From assembly GCF_020164485.1 (NCBI RefSeq), contig NZ_JAIQZA010000011.1:1-64000 (forward strand): DNA of 64,000 nt, given 5' to 3'. The position numbers were made by a program, and so were the translations under genes. A model generated the notes under the pieces. The model searched no databases. It saw nothing but the letters and a program-made list of their open reading frames with translations, and was not told where the DNA came from. Positions within the stretch are counted from its first letter, which is position 1. Every line of letters starts with the position of its first letter. This stretch comes from Salegentibacter tibetensis (GTDB lineage: Bacteria > Bacteroidota > Bacteroidia > Flavobacteriales > Flavobacteriaceae). Positions 55,330 through 63,819 of this stretch are shown one piece after another.

Positions 55330-56199
55330 TCAATTTTTCTCTTGATTCACAACTTTTTCAATATCAGTCATTAAAGCCATCATTTCTTCTTCCGGACTAA
55401 AATCAATTATCCTGGCATCTTCAATAACTTTAGCTGTATGACCAGGAGGCATATAAAAAACTTCTCCAGCCGAAATCATTTCAGTAGGACGATCTTTATA
55501 TTCAGCCTGCAGCTTTCCCTTTTCTAAATAACCCCAATGAGGCACCTGGCACAAATCATCTTTCTGACCTTTTAAAAGCGGTGCAAAATCGGTTCCAGCG
55601 GGAGGTTCGTTGATGGCAACCACCATTCCTCCCCACCCTTTAACAACATTAACCATATTTCCTTTAGGAAAATCAGATTTTGAAATATGAGTTATTTTGG
55701 GCGTTTCTGGCTGGGCTTTCGTCTCAGCAAGGGGAGCCATATGCTCATGGGTGATTTTCCAGCCATCGGTTGTTTTAATAAAAAGTAAAGTCCCCTGCAT
55801 CTTAAAATCGTAAGATTCTTCCGCTCTTTTAAATTTGAAATTAGCATGGAAAGTGACATTAGCCACATCGCCACCATAGACATTAATTTTTAAATCCTCC
55901 CAATCCCATTTTTCAACCTCGGTAATAGTTCCAAGAAAATTTCGCTCAAAATCTTCATTTTCCTTAGACCCCTGTCTTTTTCCGCCAAACTCGAATTCAG
56001 TAAATTTCGGGCCGTATGCATGCATCGAGATTAATTTGTCGGTTTCGTTATTCCTAATGCTTTGCTCGATCTCATCCAGAGCTTCCTTCACTTCTTTCTT
56101 CGCTTCCGGATATTCTTCATTTATTTCGTCACCTAACTGAGCATAGGTTGATACAAACGTCAGTAAGGAAAATACGATGGTAAAAGCTATATTTTTCAT
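55330..56199 (-). CDS. Secreted SnoaL-like and cupin two-domain protein
   Basis: A 289-aa protein with a cleavable signal peptide (cut near TYAQ). Residues 30-160 look like a SnoaL/NTF2-type cone fold used in small polyketide-cyclase-like or isomerase enzymes: SIRNNETDKLISMHAYGPKFTEF and ending LLFIKTTDGWKITHEHMAPL. Residues 175-280 look like a cupin: GWGGMVVAINEPPAGTDFAPL, WGYLEKGKLQAEYKD, and GEVFYMPPGHTAKV. The usual cupin metal histidines are sparse, so metal binding is unsure. The combination in one secreted protein is unusual. It follows the flavin oxidase by 78 bases. Confidence 0.65.
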   Translation of the reverse strand: MKNIAFTIVFSLLTFVSTYAQLGDEINEEYPEAKKEVKEALDEIEQSIRNNETDKLISMHAYGPKFTEFEFGGKRQGSKENEDFERNFLGTITEVEKWDWEDLKINVYGGDVANVTFHANFKFKRAEESYDFKMQGTLLFIKTTDGWKITHEHMAPLAETKAQPETPKITHISKSDFPKGNMVNVVKGWGGMVVAINEPPAGTDFAPLLKGQKDDLCQVPHWGYLEKGKLQAEYKDRPTEMISAGEVFYMPPGHTAKVIEDARIIDFSPEEEMMALMTDIEKVVNQEKN

Positions 56200-56277
56200 A
56201 ATGATAAGTTTAAAATTTATTTAAGCAATATTACTTAAGAATTGATAAGAGAATTTGTATACCCGGCATAAAGGATG

Positions 56278-57648
56278 TTAGCCAGGTTTTATGTTTTGAT
56301 TTATATGAAAGAAATTATCCGGGTCATATTTCGCTTTAATCTTCGTTAACCTTTCATAATTTCCTTTGTAAGAGTCCTTTATTCTTGATTGTCCCTCTTC
56401 CATCATAAAATTGACATAGGCGCCTCCCATTGCATGAGGCTTTAAATCATCGAAATAATCCTTACACCATTTAGTAACTTCGTTAGCTTTGGCCGGTTCG
56501 GGATCTACCCCAACTATCACCTGAGCCCACCGGGCATCCCTGTGAGCCCATGCCGTTTCTTCATTGCCCACATCGTGAACTGCTCCATCAATTGGATACA
56601 AATGGGTCGTGGAGTGCATAGTGGAAATATTAGAACCGCGCTTAACATTAACCTTAATAGACTCTGGAGTTAATTCCTTTATATAATGTGCTCTCCAATA
56701 CCACTGCATACCGGGTGGATATAAAGCATCAAACATGGTGTTTAAAGCCGGCATTGGAATTTCAGACACAAAATCCAGAATTGGAGGTCCAAAATTACGT
56801 ATAGGTTCAAAAACTTCTTCAGCTTTTTCAATTGGCCCGGTATAATTCCATAGTACTCCGCAAACATTCTTATTCCATAATTCTTTTGGAAAGGGTTCTG
56901 CAGGCGGCACTATAAGAAAGGCAAAGAAGCCATATAAATCATGAGATGCATTTTTAGTGAACTGATCGTAAAATTCCATGGCCTCCCTTGCTTTTTCCAA
57001 TGGCCAAAACATGGGACCGGCATATACATTTTTAATTTCAAGAAGCTTGAACTTAAATGAAACCACCACACCAAAATTGCCACCACCACCACGGAGTCCC
57101 CAGAAAAGGTCAGGATTGGTTTCCGAGTTTGCGGTAACCAATTCACCATTAGCCAGAACTAACTTACATTCCAGTAAATTATCTATGGTTAAACCTCCTT
57201 TACGACTTAAATAACCGAGGCCACCTCCAAGGGTAATTCCGCTAATGCCTGTTGTTCCAATAATTCCACTTGGAAGAGCAAGACCAAATTCATGGGTCCC
57301 AGCATCAACATCTTTTAAAGTATTACCTGGTCCTATCACCGCCGTGTTGGTTTGAGGATCAACTTCAATGTTTTTCATTTCTGAAAGGTCAATTACCAGA
57401 CCTTTTTCTACCAGAGCCAGGCCTGCCCCATTATGACCGCCACTACGGATCGAAACTTCCAGGTTGTTCTTTCTGGCAAAATTTACCGTATCAATAACAT
57501 CCTCTTCATCTTTGCATTTTACAATAAAAGAAGGTTTTTTGTCTATCATCGCATTATAGATAGACCTGGCTTCATCGTAACTCTCATCCTCTGGCAAAAT
57601 AACCGTGCCTTTTATAGAGGGTTTCAAATGGGTGATTTCTTCGTTCAT
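56278..57648 (-). CDS. FAD-linked oxidase, PCMH type with BBE domain
   Basis: A 456-aa flavin oxidase. The PCMH FAD-binding domain (about residues 35-205) has the covalent attachment site SIRSGGHNGAG, where His72 is the 8-alpha-linked residue in relatives, and the pyrophosphate motif GTTGISGITLGGGLG. The second, cysteine-linked attachment seen in bicovalent enzymes is absent: Thr stands where Cys would be. The C-terminal BBE tail reads YDPDNFFHINQNIKPG. Relatives oxidise sugars, alkaloids, nicotine-like amines or secondary metabolites using O2. No signal peptide, so it is cytoplasmic while its neighbours are exported. Confidence 0.9.
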   Translation of the reverse strand: MNEEITHLKPSIKGTVILPEDESYDEARSIYNAMIDKKPSFIVKCKDEEDVIDTVNFARKNNLEVSIRSGGHNGAGLALVEKGLVIDLSEMKNIEVDPQTNTAVIGPGNTLKDVDAGTHEFGLALPSGIIGTTGISGITLGGGLGYLSRKGGLTIDNLLECKLVLANGELVTANSETNPDLFWGLRGGGGNFGVVVSFKFKLLEIKNVYAGPMFWPLEKAREAMEFYDQFTKNASHDLYGFFAFLIVPPAEPFPKELWNKNVCGVLWNYTGPIEKAEEVFEPIRNFGPPILDFVSEIPMPALNTMFDALYPPGMQWYWRAHYIKELTPESIKVNVKRGSNISTMHSTTHLYPIDGAVHDVGNEETAWAHRDARWAQVIVGVDPEPAKANEVTKWCKDYFDDLKPHAMGGAYVNFMMEEGQSRIKDSYKGNYERLTKIKAKYDPDNFFHINQNIKPG

Positions 57649-57716
57649 GACTCAAAATATTGGTTAATAAAACAAAATACATCTGCTAATTTAGCGAGTG
57701 CATGTAATTCCCATAC

Positions 57717-57760
57717 AGTATAAATGATTCAAAATCAGTGAATTTTGATTCATTTATACT
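57717..57760. repeat. 19-bp inverted repeat between the AraC gene and the flavin oxidase
   Basis: Two arms of 19 bases, 57717-57735 and 57742-57760, are inverted copies with 18 of 19 matches, separated by 6 bases. The left arm begins AGTATAAATGATTC. The element lies 22 bases after the AraC-type gene and about 70 bases before the oxidase start. No T-run follows it on the minus strand, so it is more likely an operator or an mRNA structure than a simple terminator. Confidence 0.7.
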
Positions 57761-57782
57761 AAATTGAAATATCAATAAAAGT

Positions 57783-58874
57783 TTAAATTATTTTGGAAGG
57801 GGAAATGCCGAATTTTTGAGTAAAGCATTTTGAAAAGTAAGAAGGATCATCATAACCAACTTCATAAGCCACCTGGGAAACGTTGAGTTTGTTATCCTTG
57901 ATAAGATTAAGGGCTGTTCTTAATTTTAGATCGCGAATGATTTTTTTGGGCGAACGACCCGTAATGGATTTTATTTTTCTGTACAACTGGGGCCTGCTCA
58001 GACCAATTTCCTGGCTTAAAGTTTTTACGGATAATTTATCAGATGCCAGATTGGATTCCGCATAATCGCAAAAATCCCCGATAAAAGCCCTGTGCTTTTC
58101 TTCTAAGACCTTAACCTTATTCTGATCTAAATTTTGAGTTTGAAAAGAGCTTGTTTTCTTTAAGCAATGAGAAAGCAGAATTTGGTTTTCCCTGGCAATT
58201 AAGCTTAATCGTTTGGCATAGTCTATTGAATCTTTAAAAAAACTATCAGCCATAGTTACAGGTTGGCCTTCAGTGAGACCTATCTTGAAACTAATTTTCC
58301 ATTTTTCCTCCTGAAGTTTTTTAGTAAAAACCTCTTGAATATTAAGAGCACATTTCATGGATTGATCAGCATCCATAAATACAGCGATGATACTATCGTC
58401 TGATAAATTTTCTACCAACTCTCCCTGAAACTCTTGTATTATTTTGATTGCTTCGCTCCGGGGTTTTTTCGGAAAAACAAATTTTTTAATATCGGCATGG
58501 GTAGATAATGAAGTATTCACCACGATATCCAAAACCATGATAAATCTAAAACCTGTATCAATTTCGCCATTCGGGGCATACACAATTCCGTTTTGCACTG
58601 GAGGATTTTTCCCCATAAACAAATTAATCAAGCCCGGCTCAACCTCAATAATATTACACGCCACATTCCCATGAGCCTCTTCATGAACCTTAATACAGGC
58701 TTCTGGATTTGGACCTTCTATCAGGCAGAAGATAGACCCTGTATCCTTATTTACCCAAAATTGATGATATTTCACGCCGTACCTGGCCTGAGTCTCCTTA
58801 TCCGTGATATGGGCAGCCTTAACCTCCTCTACGGTAACTCCAGGGAAAATATGGTAATCCATATAAATTGGCAT
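57783..58874 (-). CDS. AraC-family regulator with DUF4242 and cyclase-like sensor domains
   Basis: A 363-aa protein from the ATG at 58874 (a TTG-started extension of 39 residues was rejected). Residues 1-85 match DUF4242, the nickel-binding ferredoxin-like family: MDYHIFPGVTVEEVKAAH, KYHQFWVNKDTGSIFCLIEGPN, HEEAHGNVACNIIEV. Residues 110-240 follow the layout of a class III nucleotide cyclase (GELVENLSDDSIIAVFMDADQ, KISFKIGLTEGQP, FFKDSIDYAKRLSLIARENQILLS) but lack the metal-binding Asp, so it is probably a ligand sensor. Residues 265-363 are an AraC double helix-turn-helix ending YEVGYDDPSYFSKCFTQKFGISPSKII. It likely controls the cassette downstream. Confidence 0.85.
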   Translation of the reverse strand: MPIYMDYHIFPGVTVEEVKAAHITDKETQARYGVKYHQFWVNKDTGSIFCLIEGPNPEACIKVHEEAHGNVACNIIEVEPGLINLFMGKNPPVQNGIVYAPNGEIDTGFRFIMVLDIVVNTSLSTHADIKKFVFPKKPRSEAIKIIQEFQGELVENLSDDSIIAVFMDADQSMKCALNIQEVFTKKLQEEKWKISFKIGLTEGQPVTMADSFFKDSIDYAKRLSLIARENQILLSHCLKKTSSFQTQNLDQNKVKVLEEKHRAFIGDFCDYAESNLASDKLSVKTLSQEIGLSRPQLYRKIKSITGRSPKKIIRDLKLRTALNLIKDNKLNVSQVAYEVGYDDPSYFSKCFTQKFGISPSKII

Positions 58875-59125
58875 GATTGAAAATTTAAACAATAAATATA
58901 CAAAATATTGATTTACAAAGCTATAGGGGATTGCAAGGTGTTTAATAATGAGTCTTGATCTGATAGATTTACCGACTGAGAATTTTGACAAATCCTAGGT
59001 ATATATCTTAACAAAGGACAATTAGAAGATTTAATGATTCCAGGTCAAAAGCAGAATTAATTTATTTCAACACTAGTAATTTATATAGATCTTCAAGTAT
59101 CTACCAGAATATGGTGAAGATTGAA
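58875..59125. other. AT-rich gap between P450 and AraC regulator genes
   Basis: This 251-base gap holds the regulator's promoter. TAGCTTTG (58916-58923, minus strand) fits the -7 consensus, 42 bases before the ATG, without a -33 partner. No coding frame or strong hairpin is apparent, and no terminator was recognised after the P450. Confidence 0.4.
58916..58923 (-). promoter_or_regulatory. Candidate -7 box for the AraC-type regulator
   Basis: TAGCTTTG on the minus strand matches TAnnTTTG. The predicted start near 58909 leaves a 35-base leader. It also lies within the rejected upstream extension of the frame, which supports the ATG at 58874. Confidence 0.4.
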
Positions 59126-60454
59126 TTAGGACCTGTTCTCAAATCTCAAGATCGCATTTTTAGGCTTGAGCGTAATTAAAGGCTTTATCTGAATTTCTGA
59201 AGTTTTGGGTGCAATTTTATAGCGCGAGATCACTTCAGCGATCGCCATAATCATTTCGAACATCGCAAAATTATTTCCAATACATTTTCGTGGCCCGGCC
59301 CCAAAGGGAAAATAATAAGAAGAATGAGTTTTTGCATTCAAAAATCTTTCCGGATCAAATGTTTCAGGATTATCCCAGTGCTTTTTATGCCGGTGAATCT
59401 CAAAACAGGAAAACAGAATACTGGAATTTTCAGGTAATTTAAATCCGTTGAAATTGTCTTCTTCAATATTCACACGATCTATAAAATAGGCCGGTGGGTA
59501 TAATCGCATAGATTCTTCAATAACATTTTGAGTAAAACTGCAGGATCTTACAAATTCCATTAGATCCTGTGTTTTATTTTTAGTCTCTTCAACTTCTGAA
59601 AATATTTTCTCCTGCGCCTCGGGATTCCTGGCTAAAAGCTCGCAGGTAAAAGTAAGGGCATTGGAAGTAGTTTCGTGCCCCGCGGTGAAGAGAATTAGAA
59701 TTTCATCTATCAACTGATCTTTTTCCATAGGCTCACCATTTTCATAACGAGCGTCTAATAACATATCCAGCAGATCATCATACCTTACTCCAGATTTTTT
59801 GCGTTCTTCAACAATATCCTCCAAAATTTGACGTGCCTCCCGGGTAAGATTGATGTGCTTTTTAATTTTTCCGCTTAAATGAAACCACCAGCGCTTAAAA
59901 GGTTGCCGAAGCTCCTTTACCAGCATTTTTTGAGCTGCTTCGGTAATATATTGCAAACGGTTTATTTGTTCCTGATTGGCCGCACTACTAAACAAGGATT
60001 TTACTACGGTTTGAAAAGCAAGATCGTTGAAAACCGGAAAAACATCAAATTCGTCATTGGGCTGAATTTTATCAATTTCTATTTTTATAGCTTCCTGGAC
60101 AGATTGCAATAAACCGGAAAGATGAGATTTGTGAAAAGCCGGCTGTATAAGTTTACGCTGTTTCGCCCAATGTTCACCACTGGCAGTTAAAAGTCCCTTG
60201 CCAACATATTTAGCCAGGTCTTTGGTTTGAATTGTTGACTTCTGATAATTCTTTTGATTCTTCTGAAGCACATATTCGGCAAAAGCTGCATCGCGGGAAA
60301 AAATTATCTTCTGCCCAAGCCCGATATGGATCTGAAAAACATCGCCATATTTTTCAAAATTCTCTCTATGAAATGGCAGCGGATTTTTAAGGATCCTCCC
60401 GGCATTTTTCACAAAGCGAAACATAGAAACCGTAGGAATATTTTTTTCTGCCAT
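59126..60454 (-). CDS. Cytochrome P450
   Basis: A 442-aa soluble P450 monooxygenase. Counting from the ATG at 60454, the I-helix oxygen-activation motif AGHETT lies at about residues 258-263, the ExxR motif EESMR ends at 317, and the heme-ligand loop FPFGAGPRKCIG has the proximal Cys391. Length is typical of a bacterial P450. The PERF block DPERFLN is also intact. It resembles the class found in Bacteroidota with fatty-acid-like or terpenoid substrates (CYP4/102-like), but the substrate cannot be told from sequence. No ferredoxin or reductase gene is nearby. A TTG three codons upstream is the only longer start. Confidence 0.93.
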   Translation of the reverse strand: MAEKNIPTVSMFRFVKNAGRILKNPLPFHRENFEKYGDVFQIHIGLGQKIIFSRDAAFAEYVLQKNQKNYQKSTIQTKDLAKYVGKGLLTASGEHWAKQRKLIQPAFHKSHLSGLLQSVQEAIKIEIDKIQPNDEFDVFPVFNDLAFQTVVKSLFSSAANQEQINRLQYITEAAQKMLVKELRQPFKRWWFHLSGKIKKHINLTREARQILEDIVEERKKSGVRYDDLLDMLLDARYENGEPMEKDQLIDEILILFTAGHETTSNALTFTCELLARNPEAQEKIFSEVEETKNKTQDLMEFVRSCSFTQNVIEESMRLYPPAYFIDRVNIEEDNFNGFKLPENSSILFSCFEIHRHKKHWDNPETFDPERFLNAKTHSSYYFPFGAGPRKCIGNNFAMFEMIMAIAEVISRYKIAPKTSEIQIKPLITLKPKNAILRFENRS

Positions 60455-60460
60455 AATTTC

Positions 60461-60468
60461 CAAAATTA
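60461..60468 (-). promoter_or_regulatory. Candidate -7 box for the P450 gene
   Basis: TAATTTTG on the minus strand ends 6 bases before the ATG at 60454, so the transcript could begin at or next to the start codon. No -33 match. Confidence 0.35.
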
Positions 60469-60506
60469 GAAAAACTCTCAGCTCCAGTCTTGAAACTTAA
60501 AAGAAA

Positions 60507-61529
60507 TTAGAAAAGTCCGCCCTGGGTGTTTCCTTTTACTCTTCCGAGATGTTTGTAAGCAGCTTCGGTAACTTCACGCCCGCGAGGGGTTCTATAAATA
60601 AAACCCTGCTGAATTAAAAAAGGTTCGTACACCTCTTCTATGGTTTCGGCACTTTCACTAACAGCGGTAGAAAGCGTAGTTAAACCCACCGGGCCACCTT
60701 TAAATTTATCGATTATGGTTTCCAGGATTTTATTGTCCATTTCGTCCAAACCGTGAGCATCTACATTCAAGGCTTTAAGTCCGTATCTCGCGATCTCCAT
60801 ATCGATTTTTCCGTTGCCTTTAATTTGGGCAAAATCCCTAACTCTGCGCAGTAAGGCATTTGCAATTCTAGGGGTTCCACGGCTTCTACCTGCAATTTCT
60901 ATCGCAGCATCAAGACTAATAGGAACACGAAGAATCTCTGAACTACGCTGCACGATGTCTGAAAGCAATTCCGTGGAGTAATATTGTAAGCGGCTGGAAA
61001 TACCAAAACGTGCCCGCATAGGCGCTGTAAGTAATCCTGATCGCGTGGTAGCGCCAATAAGGGTAAACGGATTTAAATTAATTTGAACTGTCCTGGCGTT
61101 GGGCCCGGATTCAATCATAATATCTATGCGATAATCTTCCATAGCCGAATAGAGATATTCTTCAACCACCGGGCTTAACCTGTGAATTTCATCTATAAAC
61201 AGAATATCACGTTCCTCTAGATTAGTAAGTAAACCGGCAAGATCACCGGGTTTATCTAATACAGGGCCTGAAGTTACTTTTATGCCTACCTCCAACTCGT
61301 TGGCCAGAATATGGGCAAGGGTAGTTTTACCCAGACCGGGAGGGCCGTGAAATAAAGTATGATCTAAAGCTTCCCCACGCTGGTTCGCAGCTTCTACGAA
61401 AACCTTAAGATTCTCCAAAACCTGGTCCTGGCCGGCAAAATCATCAAAACTTAAAGGGCGCAATGCCCTTTCGATATCGAATTCTTCAGGAGAGAAATTT
61501 TCTCCGGTGGGGTCCAGGTTTTCATTCAT
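60507..61529 (-). CDS. ruvB: Holliday junction branch migration DNA helicase RuvB
   Basis: RuvB is the AAA+ motor that drives branch migration with RuvA. From the ATG at 61529 (340 aa) it has the N-terminal [21 protein letters not shown] segment, Walker [10 protein letters not shown], Walker [11 protein letters not shown], sensor 1 TLIGATTR and the winged-helix C-terminus with [20 protein letters not shown]. Length is normal. The upstream extension to 61544 starts with TTG and lies over a promoter-like box, so it was not used. The P450 follows after 52 bases on the same strand and may be co-transcribed. Confidence 0.97.
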   Translation of the reverse strand: MNENLDPTGENFSPEEFDIERALRPLSFDDFAGQDQVLENLKVFVEAANQRGEALDHTLFHGPPGLGKTTLAHILANELEVGIKVTSGPVLDKPGDLAGLLTNLEERDILFIDEIHRLSPVVEEYLYSAMEDYRIDIMIESGPNARTVQINLNPFTLIGATTRSGLLTAPMRARFGISSRLQYYSTELLSDIVQRSSEILRVPISLDAAIEIAGRSRGTPRIANALLRRVRDFAQIKGNGKIDMEIARYGLKALNVDAHGLDEMDNKILETIIDKFKGGPVGLTTLSTAVSESAETIEEVYEPFLIQQGFIYRTPRGREVTEAAYKHLGRVKGNTQGGLF

Positions 61530-61533
61530 AAAA

Positions 61534-61541
61534 CAAATATA
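61534..61541 (-). promoter_or_regulatory. Candidate -7 box for ruvB
   Basis: TATATTTG on the minus strand ends 4 bases before the ATG. If used, the mRNA would be nearly leaderless. No -33 match was found. Confidence 0.35.
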
Positions 61542-61599
61542 CAAATTGGATAATAAGAGGAGTAGAAAACTCTGATTAGACTTTATATAATAGAATTAG

Positions 61600-61607
61600 T
61601 ATTTTTG
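61600..61607 (+). promoter_or_regulatory. Candidate -7 box for the DUF5916 gene
   Basis: TATTTTTG matches TAnnTTTG, 19 bases before the ATG at 61627. The -33 element is not obvious. Confidence 0.4.
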
Positions 61608-61626
61608 TAATCCGAAAAAATCAATA

Positions 61627-63819
61627 ATGAAACAATTTTTGAGTCTCTTTCTTGTGTGCCTGCTTCCTGCATGTCTTATTTCTCAAAACAAAGAATTTCA
61701 CGTAAACTATATTAACACCCCTATCTCAATTGATGGAATTCTTGACGAACCTGCCTGGGACCAGGCTGAACCTGCCACAAATTTCTGGCAATATTTCCCA
61801 TCTGATAAAGTTCAGGCCAAAAACCAGTCGGAAATAAGAATGTTGTATAATGAAAATATGCTTTATGTTGGAATTAAAGTATATGTTCAGGGAGATAACT
61901 TTATCATTCCTTCTTTAAGAAGGGATTTTCGAGCCGGGGGCAGTGATAATATTACCCTTATGTTCGATACCTTTAATGATGGCGCCAATGCATTCCTTTT
62001 TGGTGTAAATCCTGCCGGGGTAAGAAGAGAAGCATTAGTATCTGGAGGAGGCACCAGTTTGAGGGGTTTTACTACCAGCTGGGATGTAAAATGGACAGCT
62101 CAGACAAAGACTTATAAAGAATACTACATTAGTGAATGGGCTATCCCAATGAGTTCTTTCAGATTTAAGGAAGGTGCTAAAAAATGGCGGTTCAACTCCT
62201 ATCAGTTCGACACTCAGGGTAATGAACGGAATACCTGGATACAAATACCACGGAACCAATTTATTTTCAATCTTTCTTACATGGGAGATATGATTTTTGA
62301 GAAACCTCTCACAAAATCAAAAACACCTATTTCTATAATCCCGTATGTGACTGGCATCCTTGGGAAGGATTTTGAAAATAACGAAGATATAAAAGATATC
62401 AAGGCGGGCGGGGATGCCAAATTAAGTATAGGAAATAGTTTAAATCTTGATCTTACTTTTAATCCTGATTTCTCCCAGGTGCAGGCTGATAACCTGGTAA
62501 CTAACCTTACACGATTTGAAGTGAATTTACCGGAAAGGAGACAGTTTTTTATTGAAAACAGTGACCTTTTTGGAAACTTCGGAAATCCCGGAGAAGCGAA
62601 TCCTTTCTTTTCGAGACGAATTGGTATTGCTAGTGATTCCTCAGGATTCAACCGTCAAATCGATATTCTTGCGGGAGCAAGGCTTAGCGGGAAACTCACG
62701 AATGATTTCAGGATAGGATTACTCAATGTTCAAACCAGAAAAAAAGATGAATTTAATATTGGTGCTAATAACCATACCGTAATTGCTCTGCAGCACCGCG
62801 TATTTGAGCGTTCTAATATCAGTGCCATTTTTGTTAACAGGCAAAACACTTCTAATGATGATTTTATAAAATCTGAAAATGAATACAACCGGGTTATAGG
62901 CCTCGATTACAACCTGGGAACTCTGGATAATACCTGGGCCGGTAATGCATATTTTCATAAATCTTTTACCCCGGAATTGAATGATAAAGACATTTCTACA
63001 GGGCTAAGACTGGATTATAATTCCTTCAGATGGAGGTTACGTGGTAGCGGATTTTATGTAGGAGATAATTTTAAATCAGATCTGGGTTTTATTCCCAGGA
63101 AAGGAATTTTTAGAATTGATCCCCAAATTGAGCATTTAATTTATCCCACTAACGAGAAAGTTGTTCAGCATAATATAAGCTTTACACCAGTTGTGATCTG
63201 GAAACCAACTTTAGACTATAAGTTAACCGATTATAATTTTATTAGTTCATATAATATTGAATTTACAAATACAAGCCGGATATCTGCCAGGGTATTTAAC
63301 AGGTATACATTTCTTTTTTCAGAATTTGATCCTTCCCGTACCGGAAATACACCCTTACCAGCTTTAACCGACTATCATTATACGAGTGGGGAGATAAATT
63401 ACACCAGTGATAGCCGAAAAATGTTTTTCTATGAATTAGGAAGTAATTATGGAGAATTCTTTAACGGGAAAAAATTCACCCAGGAGGCAAAAATAAATCT
63501 AAGGCTTCAGCCTAATTATCTCTTGGCCCTTGAGGCAAGATATGACAAAGTTAACATGCCTGAACCATTTGCTAATAATGATATCTGGTTACTAGGAAGC
63601 AATTTTGATATTACCTTCAGCAAATCGTTATTTTGGGCAACCTTAATCCAGTACAGCAATATTGGAAACAATTTTGGAATTAATTCCAGGCTACAGTGGC
63701 GTTTTGCTCCGTTATCAGATATTTTCCTGGTTTACAATGATAATTATATCTCAAATAATTCTTTTGAGCCGAGGTTTAGGAGTATCAATATTAAGTTGAA
63801 TTATTGGTTGTATTTATAA
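61627..63819 (+). CDS. DUF5916 outer-membrane protein with N-terminal CBM9-like domain
   Basis: A 730-aa protein with a signal peptide (cleavage near CLISQ). Residues 22-210 match the family 9 carbohydrate-binding-like fold: ISIDGILDEPAWDQAEPATNFWQYFPSD, then LYVGIKVY and the FDTFNDGANAFLFGVNPAGVRREA block. Residues 230-730 are the DUF5916 barrel with LDLTFNPDFSQVQADNLVTNLTRFEVNLPERRQFFIEN, a hallmark of the family, and a C-terminal strand INIKLNYWLYL. The family is abundant in Bacteroidota and its role is unknown; a surface or glycan-related function is often assumed. Confidence 0.88.
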   Translation: MKQFLSLFLVCLLPACLISQNKEFHVNYINTPISIDGILDEPAWDQAEPATNFWQYFPSDKVQAKNQSEIRMLYNENMLYVGIKVYVQGDNFIIPSLRRDFRAGGSDNITLMFDTFNDGANAFLFGVNPAGVRREALVSGGGTSLRGFTTSWDVKWTAQTKTYKEYYISEWAIPMSSFRFKEGAKKWRFNSYQFDTQGNERNTWIQIPRNQFIFNLSYMGDMIFEKPLTKSKTPISIIPYVTGILGKDFENNEDIKDIKAGGDAKLSIGNSLNLDLTFNPDFSQVQADNLVTNLTRFEVNLPERRQFFIENSDLFGNFGNPGEANPFFSRRIGIASDSSGFNRQIDILAGARLSGKLTNDFRIGLLNVQTRKKDEFNIGANNHTVIALQHRVFERSNISAIFVNRQNTSNDDFIKSENEYNRVIGLDYNLGTLDNTWAGNAYFHKSFTPELNDKDISTGLRLDYNSFRWRLRGSGFYVGDNFKSDLGFIPRKGIFRIDPQIEHLIYPTNEKVVQHNISFTPVVIWKPTLDYKLTDYNFISSYNIEFTNTSRISARVFNRYTFLFSEFDPSRTGNTPLPALTDYHYTSGEINYTSDSRKMFFYELGSNYGEFFNGKKFTQEAKINLRLQPNYLLALEARYDKVNMPEPFANNDIWLLGSNFDITFSKSLFWATLIQYSNIGNNFGINSRLQWRFAPLSDIFLVYNDNYISNNSFEPRFRSINIKLNYWLYL

